A stretch of DNA of 48,141 nucleotides, taken from positions 1-48,141 of the forward strand of contig JAGTRW010000038.1 in assembly GCA_018262095.1 (NCBI GenBank). The letters are read 5' to 3'. Source of the stretch: Pseudomonadota bacterium (GTDB lineage: Bacteria; Pseudomonadota; Gammaproteobacteria; Burkholderiales; Rhodocyclaceae). The notes under the pieces were generated by a model. It was not told the DNA's origin, made no database searches, and saw only the letters and a list, made by a program, of their open reading frames with translations. Position numbers and translations under genes: made by a program. Below, in pieces: positions 1-7,083 of this stretch. The first letter of the stretch is position 1, and each line of letters starts with the position of its first letter.

Positions 1-91
1 TCTTCTTCAGAACCAATCTCCCGGCCCTAAAAAACGCACAACCCCTTGTTTCTAAAACCTTTTCCGCCCTAACCCAGCAGCGAAGGGGCGA

Positions 92-119
92 ATTATACAG
101 GCACCAATAGGCACGTCAA
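92..119 (-). promoter_or_regulatory. Strong rRNA-type sigma-70 promoter reading out of the window
   Basis: On the minus strand TTGACG (119-114) and a perfect TATAAT (97-92) are separated by 16 bp. A GC-rich discriminator and the stretch TTCGCTGCTGG follow, which resembles the start of betaproteobacterial rRNA leaders. AT-rich, UP-element-like sequence lies upstream (about 120-150). No CDS follows before position 1. I infer that it drives an rRNA operon lying left of the window, downstream of tyrS on the same strand. A GC-rich discriminator is typical of ppGpp-controlled rRNA promoters. The 16S gene itself is not in view. Confidence 0.72.
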
Positions 120-184
120 TGCTTTTTCGAACCAGTCTCCGAACTATTTTCAGCGCCTATCGTCAACGCGCTGTTTTTAAACGA

Positions 185-1384
185 CTACCTGACTTTTACC
201 CGCGCGAATTTCCGCTTCCCGACTTGCACGACAAAATCGCTCGCGGCCGGAAACTCGAGGTTTTTGTCCTCGATCTTGGCACCATCGACCCTCACCCCCC
301 CTTGCCCAACCATGCGCAGCGCTTCCGAAGTACTGGCCGTCAGTCCTGACTGCTTGAGCACCTGGGCGATACTCAGCCCGCCGTTTATGGCATCCAGCAA
401 CACTTCGGGGATGTCATCAGGTATTGCCCCCTGACTGAATCGCGCCTCAAAATCAGCAAGCGCATCATCGGCCGCATTTTTGCCATGGAAGCGCGCGACC
501 ATCTCTTGCGCCAACAGCACTTTGACGTCGCGCGGGTTTCGCCCACCGGCGATGCCCTGCTTGAGTTCGGCGACCGCTTCCGTGCTGCGAAAAGAAAGGA
601 GGTCGTAGTAGCGCCACATCAATTCGTCGGAAACCGACATCAGCTTGCCGAATATTTCGCGCGGCGGCTCGTTGATCCCGACGTAATTGCCGAGCGACTT
701 CGACATCTTGTTAACGCCATCCAAGCCTTCGAGCAAAGGCATCATCAGGACGCACTGAGGTGCCTGACCATAGTGCTTCTGAAGCTCTCGGCCAACCAGC
801 AGGTTGAACTTCTGATCCGTACCACCCAGCTCGACATCTGCCTTCATTGCCACGGAATCATAGCCCTGGCAGAGCGGATAGAGGAATTCGTGGATCGCAA
901 TCGGTTGATTGCTGCGATAGCGCTTGGCAAAGTCATCGCGCTCGAGCATCCGAGCGACGGTGTGCAACGCAGCCAATTTGATCATTCCGGCAGCACCTAG
1001 CGGCTCGAACCAAGTCGAGTTGAAGCAAATCTCGGTCTTCTCAGGATCCAGGATTTTGAATACCTGCTCCTGATAGGTCTGAGCGTTGGCAAGAATCTGC
1101 TCACGCGAGAGCGGCGGACGCGTGGTGTTCTTTCCAGTGGGATCGCCGATCATTCCCGTAAAGTCGCCGATCAGGAACATCACATGGTGACCCAGATCCT
1201 GGAAATGCTTGAGTTTGTTGATCAGAACCGTATGGCCCAGATGCAGATCGGGCGCCGTCGGATCAAAACCGGCCTTGATTCGCAACGGCCGTCCGCTTTT
1301 CAAACGCTCGACCAGCTCAGATTCAATCAGCAACTCATCAGCCCCGCGTTTAATCAGAGCAAGACTGTCTTCAACGCCTAGCAT
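185..1384 (-). CDS. tyrS: Tyrosyl-tRNA synthetase
   Basis: This cytoplasmic class I synthetase charges tRNA-Tyr with tyrosine. The 399-residue protein matches the usual length of the TyrZ-like (type 2) subgroup. The HIGH-type motif HLGH lies at residues 48-51, the tyrosine-binding GGTDQ at 187-191 and the KMSKS loop at 226-230. An S4 RNA-binding domain fills the last ~65 residues. The ATG at 1384 is preceded by a GAGG ribosome binding site. The gene is divergent from the M23 peptidase, and the rRNA-type promoter starts about 65 bp after its stop. Nothing in the sequence suggests loss of function. Confidence 0.97.
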   Translation of the reverse strand: MLGVEDSLALIKRGADELLIESELVERLKSGRPLRIKAGFDPTAPDLHLGHTVLINKLKHFQDLGHHVMFLIGDFTGMIGDPTGKNTTRPPLSREQILANAQTYQEQVFKILDPEKTEICFNSTWFEPLGAAGMIKLAALHTVARMLERDDFAKRYRSNQPIAIHEFLYPLCQGYDSVAMKADVELGGTDQKFNLLVGRELQKHYGQAPQCVLMMPLLEGLDGVNKMSKSLGNYVGINEPPREIFGKLMSVSDELMWRYYDLLSFRSTEAVAELKQGIAGGRNPRDVKVLLAQEMVARFHGKNAADDALADFEARFSQGAIPDDIPEVLLDAINGGLSIAQVLKQSGLTASTSEALRMVGQGGVRVDGAKIEDKNLEFPAASDFVVQVGKRKFARVKVR

Positions 1385-1403
1385 GCAATACCTCTATCGA
1401 TTA

Positions 1404-1434
1404 CCCCCAAGAGTTCTTGCGGGGCTATTTTTTT
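1404..1434 (+). terminator. Hairpin with T-tract between tyrS and the M23 gene
   Basis: On the plus strand CCCCCAAGA pairs with TCTTGCGGGG (one bulged C), followed by seven Ts at 1428-1434. This looks like an intrinsic terminator on the plus strand, yet it lies upstream of the M23 peptidase and inside the tyrS leader read the other way. It could block plus-strand transcription antisense to tyrS, or form a structure in the tyrS 5' leader. Its role is not clear. Confidence 0.35.
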
Positions 1435-1469
1435 GTTAGACTGCCGAGTGATTTTTTTGACGGCAGCCC

Positions 1470-2798
1470 ATGAACAAACAGAAGAGCAGGATTCTAGCGC
1501 ATTCCCATCCGGCAATCGAACGATTGCGTCGCCACCGCTGGATCGCTGCCGGTCTTGGCGGCACCACCCTGCTCGGCATGGTCGCAGCGTTCGCACTGGC
1601 ACCGCCAGGCGATGAAGGCGCCGTTCAGCTACAAACCGTCCTCGAGCAACTGAGCACCCCCACCACCACGCTGGCGATTACCGATAGCCCGACGTTCCTG
1701 CACGAAGAAGCGATTCAGCGTTCAGATACCGTTTCCAGCCTCACCGCCCGACTCGGCATCACCGACCAAGACGCACAGGACTTCATGCGCAGCGACTCGA
1801 AAACCCAATCGATCGCTCGTCAGTTGCGCCCCGGCAAGATCGTTACGGCGACGACGGGAATGAGCGGCGAACTGATCACGCTCTATTTCCCACTCAACGG
1901 AAAAGACTCGATGCTCGTTGTCGAAAGACACGGCGCGAGCTTTGTCTCCAACGAACAAGTCTTGCGGCTCGAAACGCAAACGGTCATCAAGTCCGGCGAA
2001 ATCCGCAGCTCACTGTTCGGCGCAACTGACGCCGCCGGAATTCCCGACGCGATCGCCATCCAACTCGCCGAAATTTTCGGCGCCGATACAGACTTTAACC
2101 GCGACTTGCGTAAAGGCGACCGCTTTTCTCTCGTCTACGAGACGCTCACTTACCGCGGCCAGCCCGTTCGCACGGGCCGTATCCTCAGCGCCGAACTCAT
2201 CAACGATCAAAAGCTGTTGAGCGCATACTGGTTCCTGACTCAGGACGGCAAAGGCGGATACTACACGGCTGACGGAAACCCCCTGCGCAAGGCGTTTCTC
2301 CGCTCACCACTGGAGTTTTCGCGTGTCACCTCGGGCTTTGCTAGCGCTCGCCTCCACCCGGTCTTGCAAACCTGGCGTGCGCACAAAGGAATCGACTATG
2401 GCGCACCGACGGGTACCCGCGTACGCTCGGTGGCCGACGGCACGGTCGTCAGCGCCGGCCGGCAGGGCGGCTACGGCAACCTGATCGTCATCAGGCACCA
2501 AGGCACGTATTCGACCGCCTACGGCCACCTGAGCGGCTTCGCCGCGGGCATCCATCAAGGCTCTCACGTCAGCCAAGGCGAGACCATCGCTTATGTCGGA
2601 CAAACCGGCTTGGCCACAGGCCCGCACCTGCACTACGAATTCCGCGTCAACAACCAGCAGATCAACCCGCAAACCCTTGCGCTGCCGACCTCGATCCCGC
2701 TTGAAGCGTCTCAACTAAGTCGCTTCAAGGTCGCGACGGGCCCGCTACGAGCGCAGCTCGAACTTGCAAAACAGGTCAAACTGGCGACGGTCGAATAA
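1470..2798 (+). CDS. Membrane-anchored M23 family metallopeptidase
   Basis: Predicted zinc endopeptidase acting on peptidoglycan cross-links in the periplasm. Residues 24-45 form one hydrophobic segment after a basic N-terminus, so the protein is held in the inner membrane with the rest outside. Residues 85-250 resemble the OapA/LysM-like and linker region of MepM/YebA-type peptidases. The M23 domain covers about 290-405. Zinc ligands are visible as H305 and D309 in HKGIDY and as the HLH motif at 386-388 in GPHLHYEF. The 442-residue length is normal for this group. Its neighbours erpA and tyrS are housekeeping, but a bactofilin lies nearby on the other strand, a pairing seen elsewhere for M23 enzymes that shape the cell wall. 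The exact substrate cannot be told from sequence. Confidence 0.92.
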   Translation: MNKQKSRILAHSHPAIERLRRHRWIAAGLGGTTLLGMVAAFALAPPGDEGAVQLQTVLEQLSTPTTTLAITDSPTFLHEEAIQRSDTVSSLTARLGITDQDAQDFMRSDSKTQSIARQLRPGKIVTATTGMSGELITLYFPLNGKDSMLVVERHGASFVSNEQVLRLETQTVIKSGEIRSSLFGATDAAGIPDAIAIQLAEIFGADTDFNRDLRKGDRFSLVYETLTYRGQPVRTGRILSAELINDQKLLSAYWFLTQDGKGGYYTADGNPLRKAFLRSPLEFSRVTSGFASARLHPVLQTWRAHKGIDYGAPTGTRVRSVADGTVVSAGRQGGYGNLIVIRHQGTYSTAYGHLSGFAAGIHQGSHVSQGETIAYVGQTGLATGPHLHYEFRVNNQQINPQTLALPTSIPLEASQLSRFKVATGPLRAQLELAKQVKLATVE

Positions 2799-2821
2799 GC
2801 GCCCTGACGAATAGATACCAC

Positions 2822-2857
2822 GCATAAAAAAGGCGACCCGGGTCGCCTTTTTTATGC
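2822..2857. terminator. Bidirectional terminator, perfect 36-bp palindrome
   Basis: GGCGACCC/GGGTCGCC (2832-2847) is flanked by six As and six Ts, and the symmetry continues to a full 36-bp perfect palindrome. It lies between the convergent M23 gene and erpA and should stop transcription from both sides. Confidence 0.93.
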
Positions 2858-2869
2858 AGAACAGCGACG

Positions 2870-3220
2870 TCACGCAGAGAACGATGACCCGCAACCGCAG
2901 GTTGAAGACGCGTTGGGATTCTTGATCACGAATTGAGACCCCTCAAGCCCTTCCGTATAGTCAATCTCGGCGCCAACCAGATACTGATAACTCATTGGAT
3001 CAACCAGCAGCGTCACCCCGTTCTTCTGCAGAGAGGTATCGTCTTCGTTGGCCACCTCATCAAAGGTAAAGCCATACTGGAAGCCTGAGCACCCGCCTCC
3101 CGTCACGAAAACACGGAGTTTGAGATCAGGATTTCCTTCTTCCTCGATAAGGTCTTTTACCTTGCTCGCTGCGCTATCCGTAAAGATAAACGGCAACGGC
3201 ATCTCGGTCGCTGTATTCAT
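2870..3220 (-). CDS. erpA: Iron-sulfur cluster insertion protein ErpA
   Basis: A-type carrier that passes 4Fe-4S clusters to apo-enzymes such as those of isoprenoid synthesis and respiration. The 116-residue protein has the three conserved cysteines of the HesB/IscA/ErpA fold: C44 in GGGCSGFQY, and C108 and C110 in the C-terminal CGCG. The start has a clear AAGGA site. It is the last gene of the leftward DUF6776-bactofilin-erpA group and ends just before a bidirectional terminator. IscA is the only close alternative; the FDEV and GLEGSQF regions and the context favour ErpA. Confidence 0.94.
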   Translation of the reverse strand: MNTATEMPLPFIFTDSAASKVKDLIEEEGNPDLKLRVFVTGGGCSGFQYGFTFDEVANEDDTSLQKNGVTLLVDPMSYQYLVGAEIDYTEGLEGSQFVIKNPNASSTCGCGSSFSA

Positions 3221-3267
3221 AACTGTTCCTTCAAAATTTTCAAACTAATACGGTCTCAGAAACCGGC

Positions 3268-3681
3268 TCAGCTGTTGGACGCCAGCTTAAGCTCTACCGT
3301 CTTGGCGCCAACGCCGGCACTGACCTGATGCACCAGACGTCCCTGAATCACGGCGCCCTGCTGTATCTCGATCTGATGATACTCAACGTCCCCTGTGACA
3401 CGCGCAGCAGGCAAGAGTTCCAATGATTCGCCAGCGAAGACGGGGCCAATCACGGTTCCGTTGATCACCACATGACCGACCGAAATCGCCCCTTCGACAC
3501 TCGCCTTTTCGCTGATCACCAGGGTGCCTTCCTGCCCATTTTCACTGCTAATATTGCCGCGGACCTCGCCATCAACACGCAGGCCGCCGGAGAAAACCAC
3601 ATTTCCTTCGACCCGGGTACCTGCGCCGATCAGGCTATCAATACTATTCTGGGGAGCTTTCCCATTCTTGATACCGAACAT
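3268..3681 (-). CDS. Bactofilin (polymer-forming cytoskeletal protein)
   Basis: Bactofilins form nucleotide-independent filaments on the inner membrane and position cell-wall enzymes. The 137-residue protein shows the DUF583 beta-helix pattern of repeated short strands with valine and glycine (for example around residues 22-45, GTRVEGNVVF and LRVDGEVRGN), between short disordered ends. The start follows a GGAG site. It sits 12 bp after DUF6776 and 47 bp before erpA on the same strand. A role in shape or envelope organisation is inferred from the family. The nearby M23 peptidase on the opposite strand is a plausible partner but not a proven one. Confidence 0.92.
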   Translation of the reverse strand: MFGIKNGKAPQNSIDSLIGAGTRVEGNVVFSGGLRVDGEVRGNISSENGQEGTLVISEKASVEGAISVGHVVINGTVIGPVFAGESLELLPAARVTGDVEYHQIEIQQGAVIQGRLVHQVSAGVGAKTVELKLASNS

Positions 3682-3693
3682 TCGTTTCTCCGT

Positions 3694-4458
3694 CTAAAGG
3701 TTCACGGTCTGCCTTGCCCGCACCGCACCATCTTGCAGCAGGCGCGCTTCGACCTCCTTAACCACAACACCCGGGGCTACCGAAAAGATGCCTTCAAGCC
3801 GGTGAAAGTGCTTGATCTCGAAACGAAAACGCTGGGGATTCGGCTCAGTACTCGAGGGCAAGGTGATGATAGCATCTTTGCCGCCCTGCTGAACCTTGAG
3901 CAGCAGCTGAAGCGCCCCCTTGAGTTCCTTCCCCTGACGGCCCCCGTTGTTGACCACCAGCATTCGATAACGATATTCGCCGACAGCGCTGCCCAGATCA
4001 ATCCGCAGATGGTCTATCCTGACCCCAAGCTCGTCGCCAGAGTCGGACGCCGGCATCAGCCCTTCAAAGAACGCCAAATCCTCCTTGAGCGCCGCATTCT
4101 CCAGTTCAAGCGCCTTGGCCTGACGTGACAACTGCTTCTGTGTCGTACGCTCAATCTGCAGGCTGCTTTCACCGGAACCCGCGAGGCTGCGCAACTTGGT
4201 CAACTCGCCGTCAAGCTCCATGACATGATTCCTCAGCGACTGAATCTCACGAACCGACTCGTTGCTATGAAACCCGGCAATACGCATTCCAGCATCGTAA
4301 ATCCACGCAGCAAGCGCCAAGGACACCGACAAAATCGCGATCATCGCCAAGGCTCGCCAATACCACGCCACGTGCGTTCTGATCGCCAATTTCGGCGCAC
4401 TGATCCCGAAACGCTGGCGAAGGCGTCTCAGTTTTACGGAAGCCGCGGAAGTTGCCAT
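3694..4458 (-). CDS. DUF6776 family membrane protein with coiled coil
   Basis: Function unknown. The 254-residue protein has a basic cytoplasmic N-terminus, one transmembrane segment (about 32-54) and a long heptad-rich coiled coil (about 66-130). A soluble C-terminal domain (about 145-254) contains the pattern EYRYRMLVVN. This layout matches the DUF6776 family found in Betaproteobacteria next to bactofilin and erpA. Its start overlaps the end of the argC remnant by 25 bp, so its translation may be coupled to that mini-gene. An envelope scaffold working with the bactofilin is a guess from adjacency only. Confidence 0.8.
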   Translation of the reverse strand: MATSAASVKLRRLRQRFGISAPKLAIRTHVAWYWRALAMIAILSVSLALAAWIYDAGMRIAGFHSNESVREIQSLRNHVMELDGELTKLRSLAGSGESSLQIERTTQKQLSRQAKALELENAALKEDLAFFEGLMPASDSGDELGVRIDHLRIDLGSAVGEYRYRMLVVNNGGRQGKELKGALQLLLKVQQGGKDAIITLPSSTEPNPQRFRFEIKHFHRLEGIFSVAPGVVVKEVEARLLQDGAVRARQTVNL

Positions 4459-4598
4459 AGCCCAAAAGTTTCCGCAAAGCCGAACACCCTACTCATGCCT
4501 TGTGCCGCCTGTCCGCCGGCGCCCTTGGCCAAGCCCAACAGGCCCAGCAGTTCGGCGTCAGCACACCTTACGCCACCAACGAATTCGAGCTTGACCAT
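4434..4598 (-). pseudogene. argC: argC remnant: 54-codon in-frame internal deletion
   Basis: This 54-codon reading frame starts at an ATG with a good GAGGAG site and ends in TAA. Residues 1-24 follow the ArgC N-terminus (MVKLEFVGG, then ELLGLLGLA; typical ArgC has [22 protein letters not shown]). Residues 25-54 follow the ArgC C-terminus (KGAGGQAAQGM, then FGFAETFGL, ending in LP). About 285 residues between them, including the catalytic cysteine, are absent, so it cannot be N-acetyl-gamma-glutamyl-phosphate reductase. Promoter, ribosome site and overlap with DUF6776 are kept, so it may persist as a leader that couples translation of the operon. Full-length ArgC has about 340 residues and in related bacteria stands at this spot. 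An intact argC must lie elsewhere if arginine synthesis works; argB is intact at 21.3 kb. Confidence 0.75.
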
Positions 4599-4622
4599 CA
4601 ACCACTCCTCAACAGGTGCGCA

Positions 4623-4651
4623 ATAATAGCCCGCGCGCCTCTAAAAGACAA
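4623..4651 (-). promoter_or_regulatory. Sigma-70 promoter of the argC-remnant/DUF6776/bactofilin/erpA operon
   Basis: On the minus strand TTGTCT (4651-4646) and TATTAT (4628-4623) are 17 bp apart, giving a start near 4616, about 18 nt before the argC-remnant ATG. The -35 box overlaps the T-tract of the rpsI terminator. The match to consensus is moderate but spacing and position are right. Confidence 0.55.
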
Positions 4652-4674
4652 AAGCCGCCCAAGAGGCGGCTTTT
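4650..4674 (-). terminator. Intrinsic terminator after rplM-rpsI
   Basis: AAAAGCCGCC (4650-4659) and GGCGGCTTTT (4665-4674) form a 10-bp stem with a 5-nt loop. On the minus strand the stem is followed by TTTTGTCTTTT. It lies 26 bp beyond the rpsI stop. Confidence 0.9.
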
Positions 4675-4700
4675 GATGCGCGGCAGAAACCCGCAGCGCG

Positions 4701-5093
4701 TTAGCGCTTGGAGAACTGCTTGCGGCGACGTGCCTTATGCAGACCGACCTTCTTACGTTCAACTTCACGCGCATCACGCGTCACAAAACCGGCTTTCGAA
4801 AGCGCTGGCTTGAGAGCGACGTCGTATTCGATCAAGGCCCTGGTAATACCGTGCCGAACCGCACCGGCCTGGCCGGACTCACCACCGCCCGCGACATTGA
4901 CCAGGATGTCGAAGCTGGCGGTTTGCTCGACCAGTTCGAGCGGCTGACGGACAATCATGCGCCCCGTCACACGGGAGAAGAACTCGTCAACCGGCTTGCC
5001 GTTGACCACGATGTTGCCCGTACCGCGCTTCATGAAAACACGTGCCACAGCGCTCTTGCGACGGCCTGTGCCGTAGTAGAAATTTTCAGCCAT
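4701..5093 (-). CDS. rpsI: 30S ribosomal protein S9
   Basis: Small-subunit protein whose C-terminal tail reaches the P-site tRNA. The 130-residue protein shows the family signature in the N-terminus ([15 protein letters not shown]) and the basic end [11 protein letters not shown] with the conserved final lysine-arginine. It follows rplM after 9 bp in the universal rplM-rpsI pair and is followed by an intrinsic terminator. Length and start are normal. Confidence 0.98.
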   Translation of the reverse strand: MAENFYYGTGRRKSAVARVFMKRGTGNIVVNGKPVDEFFSRVTGRMIVRQPLELVEQTASFDILVNVAGGGESGQAGAVRHGITRALIEYDVALKPALSKAGFVTRDAREVERKKVGLHKARRRKQFSKR

Positions 5094-5102
5094 TTCGACC
5101 CC

Positions 5103-5531
5103 TTAAAGTTCCAGAACCTTCGGCTGCTGGGCAGCGTGCGGGTGGGTATCACCCGCGTAGCACTTCATCTTTTTCAGCATGGCGTAACCGAGCGGCCCCT
5201 TGGGAAGCATGCCCTTGACGGCTTTTTCCAGGACGCGACCAGGAAAACGCTGCTGCATCTTGGTAAAGTTCGTTTCGTAGATACCGCCGGGGTAACCCGT
5301 GTGACGGTAGTACACCTTGTCTTCGGCCTTGTTGCCTGTAACACGCAGCTTCTCGACATTGGTCACGACGATGTAATCGCCGGTATCCACATGCGGAGTA
5401 AATTCTGGCTTGTGCTTGCCACGCAAGCGTCGGGCGATTTCGGTGGCGAGGCGGCCGAGCACCTTGTCGGTGGCATCAACCACAAGCCACTCGCGCTTCA
5501 CTTCATGCGATTTGGCGGAGAAAGTCTTCAT
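5103..5531 (-). CDS. rplM: 50S ribosomal protein L13
   Basis: Early-assembly protein of the large subunit. The ATG at 5531 gives the standard 142-residue product starting [15 protein letters not shown], with the family segments [10 protein letters not shown] and [13 protein letters not shown]. The frame is open a further 63 codons upstream, but that extension is not conserved and would span the promoter, so it is not used. AAGGAC stands upstream of the chosen start. It is cotranscribed with rpsI. Confidence 0.97.
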   Translation of the reverse strand: MKTFSAKSHEVKREWLVVDATDKVLGRLATEIARRLRGKHKPEFTPHVDTGDYIVVTNVEKLRVTGNKAEDKVYYRHTGYPGGIYETNFTKMQQRFPGRVLEKAVKGMLPKGPLGYAMLKKMKCYAGDTHPHAAQQPKVLEL

Positions 5532-5572
5532 TAAAACGCCGTCCTTGTATGCCTGATAACGGAAAGCCGAGC

Positions 5573-5602
5573 ATCTTATTTCAAATTGACGAACCGTGTC
5601 AA
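5573..5602 (-). promoter_or_regulatory. Sigma-70 promoter of rplM-rpsI
   Basis: On the minus strand a perfect TTGACA (5602-5597) and TAAGAT (5578-5573) are 18 bp apart. The predicted start is near 5566, about 35 nt before the rplM ATG. It lies just downstream of the small-RNA terminator. Confidence 0.7.
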
Positions 5603-5622
5603 TCGATGTTTTGACTTCGGAC

Positions 5623-5650
5623 AAAAAAAACGCGACTCGCAGGAGCCGCG
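5623..5650 (-). terminator. Intrinsic terminator of the predicted small RNA
   Basis: On the minus strand CGCGGCTC (5650-5643), loop CTGC and GAGTCGCG (5638-5631) form an 8-bp stem with one G-U pair, followed by eight Ts (5630-5623). It lies upstream of the rplM promoter, so it cannot end a ribosomal-protein transcript; it must end something initiated between it and 6011. Confidence 0.82.
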
Positions 5651-5731
5651 CTAAATCCACACCAAAGGAGGAGGGTGGAGGAGACAAATCCAAAACACAA
5701 TGATCAGCGACCAAAGCCAAGCAACTGATTC
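5623..5731 (-). ncRNA. Predicted small RNA with CCUCCUCC loop
   Basis: A free-standing transcription unit is predicted on the minus strand between the osmC-like gene and rplM. It has its own -35/-10 (5766-5738), a body of about 110 nt and a strong intrinsic terminator (5650-5623). Within the body TCCAC/GTGGA (5679-5656) closes a 14-nt loop carrying CCTCCTCC (on the plus strand GGAGGAGG, 5667-5674). A second CTCCTCC lies at 5683-5677. A weak 5' stem pairs ATCAG with CTGAT. No ribosome site or ORF was seen. C-rich anti-Shine-Dalgarno loops followed by an intrinsic terminator are the layout of the CCUCCUCCC-motif small RNAs (cuckoo-type) of alpha- and betaproteobacteria, as I recall the family. 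Membership is inferred and expression is untested. Confidence 0.6.
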
Positions 5732-5737
5732 GAACGA

Positions 5738-5766
5738 ATTATCGCTTATCTCAACACAAAAATCAA
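5738..5766 (-). promoter_or_regulatory. Promoter of the predicted small RNA
   Basis: On the minus strand TTGATT (5766-5761) and GATAAT (5743-5738) are 17 bp apart in a T-rich stretch. The start would fall near 5731, about 108 nt before the end of the terminator. Confidence 0.5.
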
Positions 5767-6011
5767 ACAAAATTGGCGCGGCGCACCATAACACAACCCA
5801 ATTTCATCATCCCAACACAGAAACAAAAACAAATCATTAATCAATCACTTAAAACAAAACAAAGAAAACAATTGCACGATAGTAAAGTCCCGTCACCCCC
5901 AGAAGAGACTCCACCAGCGCCAGAGTTGCTGCGACGCACCACGCCTGCAGCCTCAAGCCACGGCGTAGCAGCGGCTAGAATATACAGCTTTTGAGGAAAG
6001 TCGAGGCCCCC
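5767..6011. other. Gene-free A-rich spacer upstream of the osmC-like gene
   Basis: This 245-bp stretch completes the gene-free region between rplM and the osmC-like gene. Positions about 5790-5880 are very A-rich on the plus strand, unlike the surrounding GC-rich DNA. TAGAAT at 5976-5981 could be a -10 for the following gene, but no good -35 is present. I see no ORF with a ribosome site. Confidence 0.4.
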
Positions 6012-6431
6012 ATGGAGTGCAAGGTGAAATGGTCAGGAGACGGCATGTCGTTTCTGGCTGAAACGGGAAGCAATCACATTGTCGCAATGGATGGCGCACC
6101 CGAAGCCGGGGGACGAAACCTGGCGCCGCGACCGATGGAAATGCTGCTCGCGGGCACCGGCGGATGCACCGCATTTGACGTCGTGATGATCTTAAAAAAG
6201 GGACGGCACGCCATCACCGGATGCGAAGTCAGCCTAGAGGCCGAGCGCGCCGATAGCGAGCCGAAAGTATTCACCCGAATTCACTTGCACTTCAAAGTGA
6301 CCGGAAAACAGCTGAAGCCGGACGCCGTCGCACGAGCGATCGAGCTTTCCAAAGACAAGTATTGCTCGGCGTCAATCATGCTTGGTAAAACGGCGTCAAT
6401 AACCCACGACTTCGAAATCATCGAAGGCTAA
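6012..6431 (+). CDS. OsmC family protein
   Basis: OsmC/Ohr-fold protein; family members reduce organic peroxides through paired cysteines. The ATG at 6012 gives 139 residues (MECKVKWSG...); a TTG 21 bp upstream in frame is less likely because the GAGGAAAG and TCGAGG sites lie between it and the ATG. The segment [18 protein letters not shown], with a cysteine, and the later [13 protein letters not shown] cysteine are the two family cysteines. This is the short YhfA-like branch, whose substrate is not firmly known. Its 3' end overlaps that of coq7 by 4 bp, tail to tail. Confidence 0.9.
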   Translation: MECKVKWSGDGMSFLAETGSNHIVAMDGAPEAGGRNLAPRPMEMLLAGTGGCTAFDVVMILKKGRHAITGCEVSLEAERADSEPKVFTRIHLHFKVTGKQLKPDAVARAIELSKDKYCSASIMLGKTASITHDFEIIEG

Positions 6432-7048
6432 AGATAGTAGGCCGTGCGGGTCATTACCCCGGCAGCCACACGCATGGCCATCTTTATGCCCGAGGGAAGT
6501 TCGCGCGCGCCGAGGCGCACCGCCGTTGCGGCGTGCGACGCCTCATCAAGCTTCATTTGCTCGACGATCAATCGAGACCTGAGGTCTTGCGCCGGCAATT
6601 CGCACAAATGGCGATCAAGATGAGCCTCAACCTGCCGTTCAGTCTCGGCCAGAAAGCCCAGACTCCATGCATCGCCAAATTTTCCCGCAACAACGCCCAT
6701 CGACAGCGCCCCCAAGTACCAAAGGGGATTCAACGCACTCTTGCGCCCCCCCAGCTCCTGGATACGCCGTTCGGTCCAAGCCAAGTGTTCGGTTTCCTCG
6801 TCGGCAGCCCTTTTCAAGGCCTGCCGCACGCCTGCATCACGACAGCTTAACGCCTGCCCCTGATAAAGCGCCTGCGCGCAGACTTCACCCACATGATTGA
6901 TGCGCGTCAGCGCTGCCGCATGCCCCTTGTCCTGGACAGACAGCACGGCCTCCGGGCACTCCCGCCCGGGCACGTCACGAGTAAGCGGCGCGGCTACGAA
7001 GAGCGTGCGTAGCGCCTTATCGAGTTCGATAATGAACGGATTAAGCAT
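6428..7048 (-). CDS. coq7: Coq7-type demethoxyubiquinone hydroxylase
   Basis: Di-iron monooxygenase that hydroxylates 2-octaprenyl-3-methyl-6-methoxy-1,4-benzoquinol in aerobic ubiquinone synthesis, acting at the inner membrane face. The 206-residue protein carries the ferritin-like carboxylate ligands: E55 in [17 protein letters not shown], the EETEH segment at 84-88, ETERQVEAH at 135-143 and DEASH at 168-172. The hydrophobic stretch at 107-124 is the usual membrane-contact region. Betaproteobacteria use Coq7 instead of the flavin enzyme UbiF, so this fits the lineage. It is convergent with the osmC-like gene. Confidence 0.95.
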   Translation of the reverse strand: MLNPFIIELDKALRTLFVAAPLTRDVPGRECPEAVLSVQDKGHAAALTRINHVGEVCAQALYQGQALSCRDAGVRQALKRAADEETEHLAWTERRIQELGGRKSALNPLWYLGALSMGVVAGKFGDAWSLGFLAETERQVEAHLDRHLCELPAQDLRSRLIVEQMKLDEASHAATAVRLGARELPSGIKMAMRVAAGVMTRTAYYL

Positions 7049-7083
7049 CGCGAAATGGCACAGAGAAAATCGGACACATGAAT

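Noticed and set aside
119-349. Plus-strand 76-codon frame at the left end
   Set aside because: It runs through the rRNA-type promoter and antisense to tyrS, lacks a ribosome site and has no recognisable domain.
1385-1440. T-box riboswitch in the tyrS leader
   Set aside because: The leader is too short, with no specifier or T-box sequence, and such elements are typical of Firmicutes, not Proteobacteria.
5767-6011. Coding frames in the A-rich spacer
   Set aside because: They are low-complexity (lysine, glutamine, asparagine) readings without ribosome sites or conserved look.
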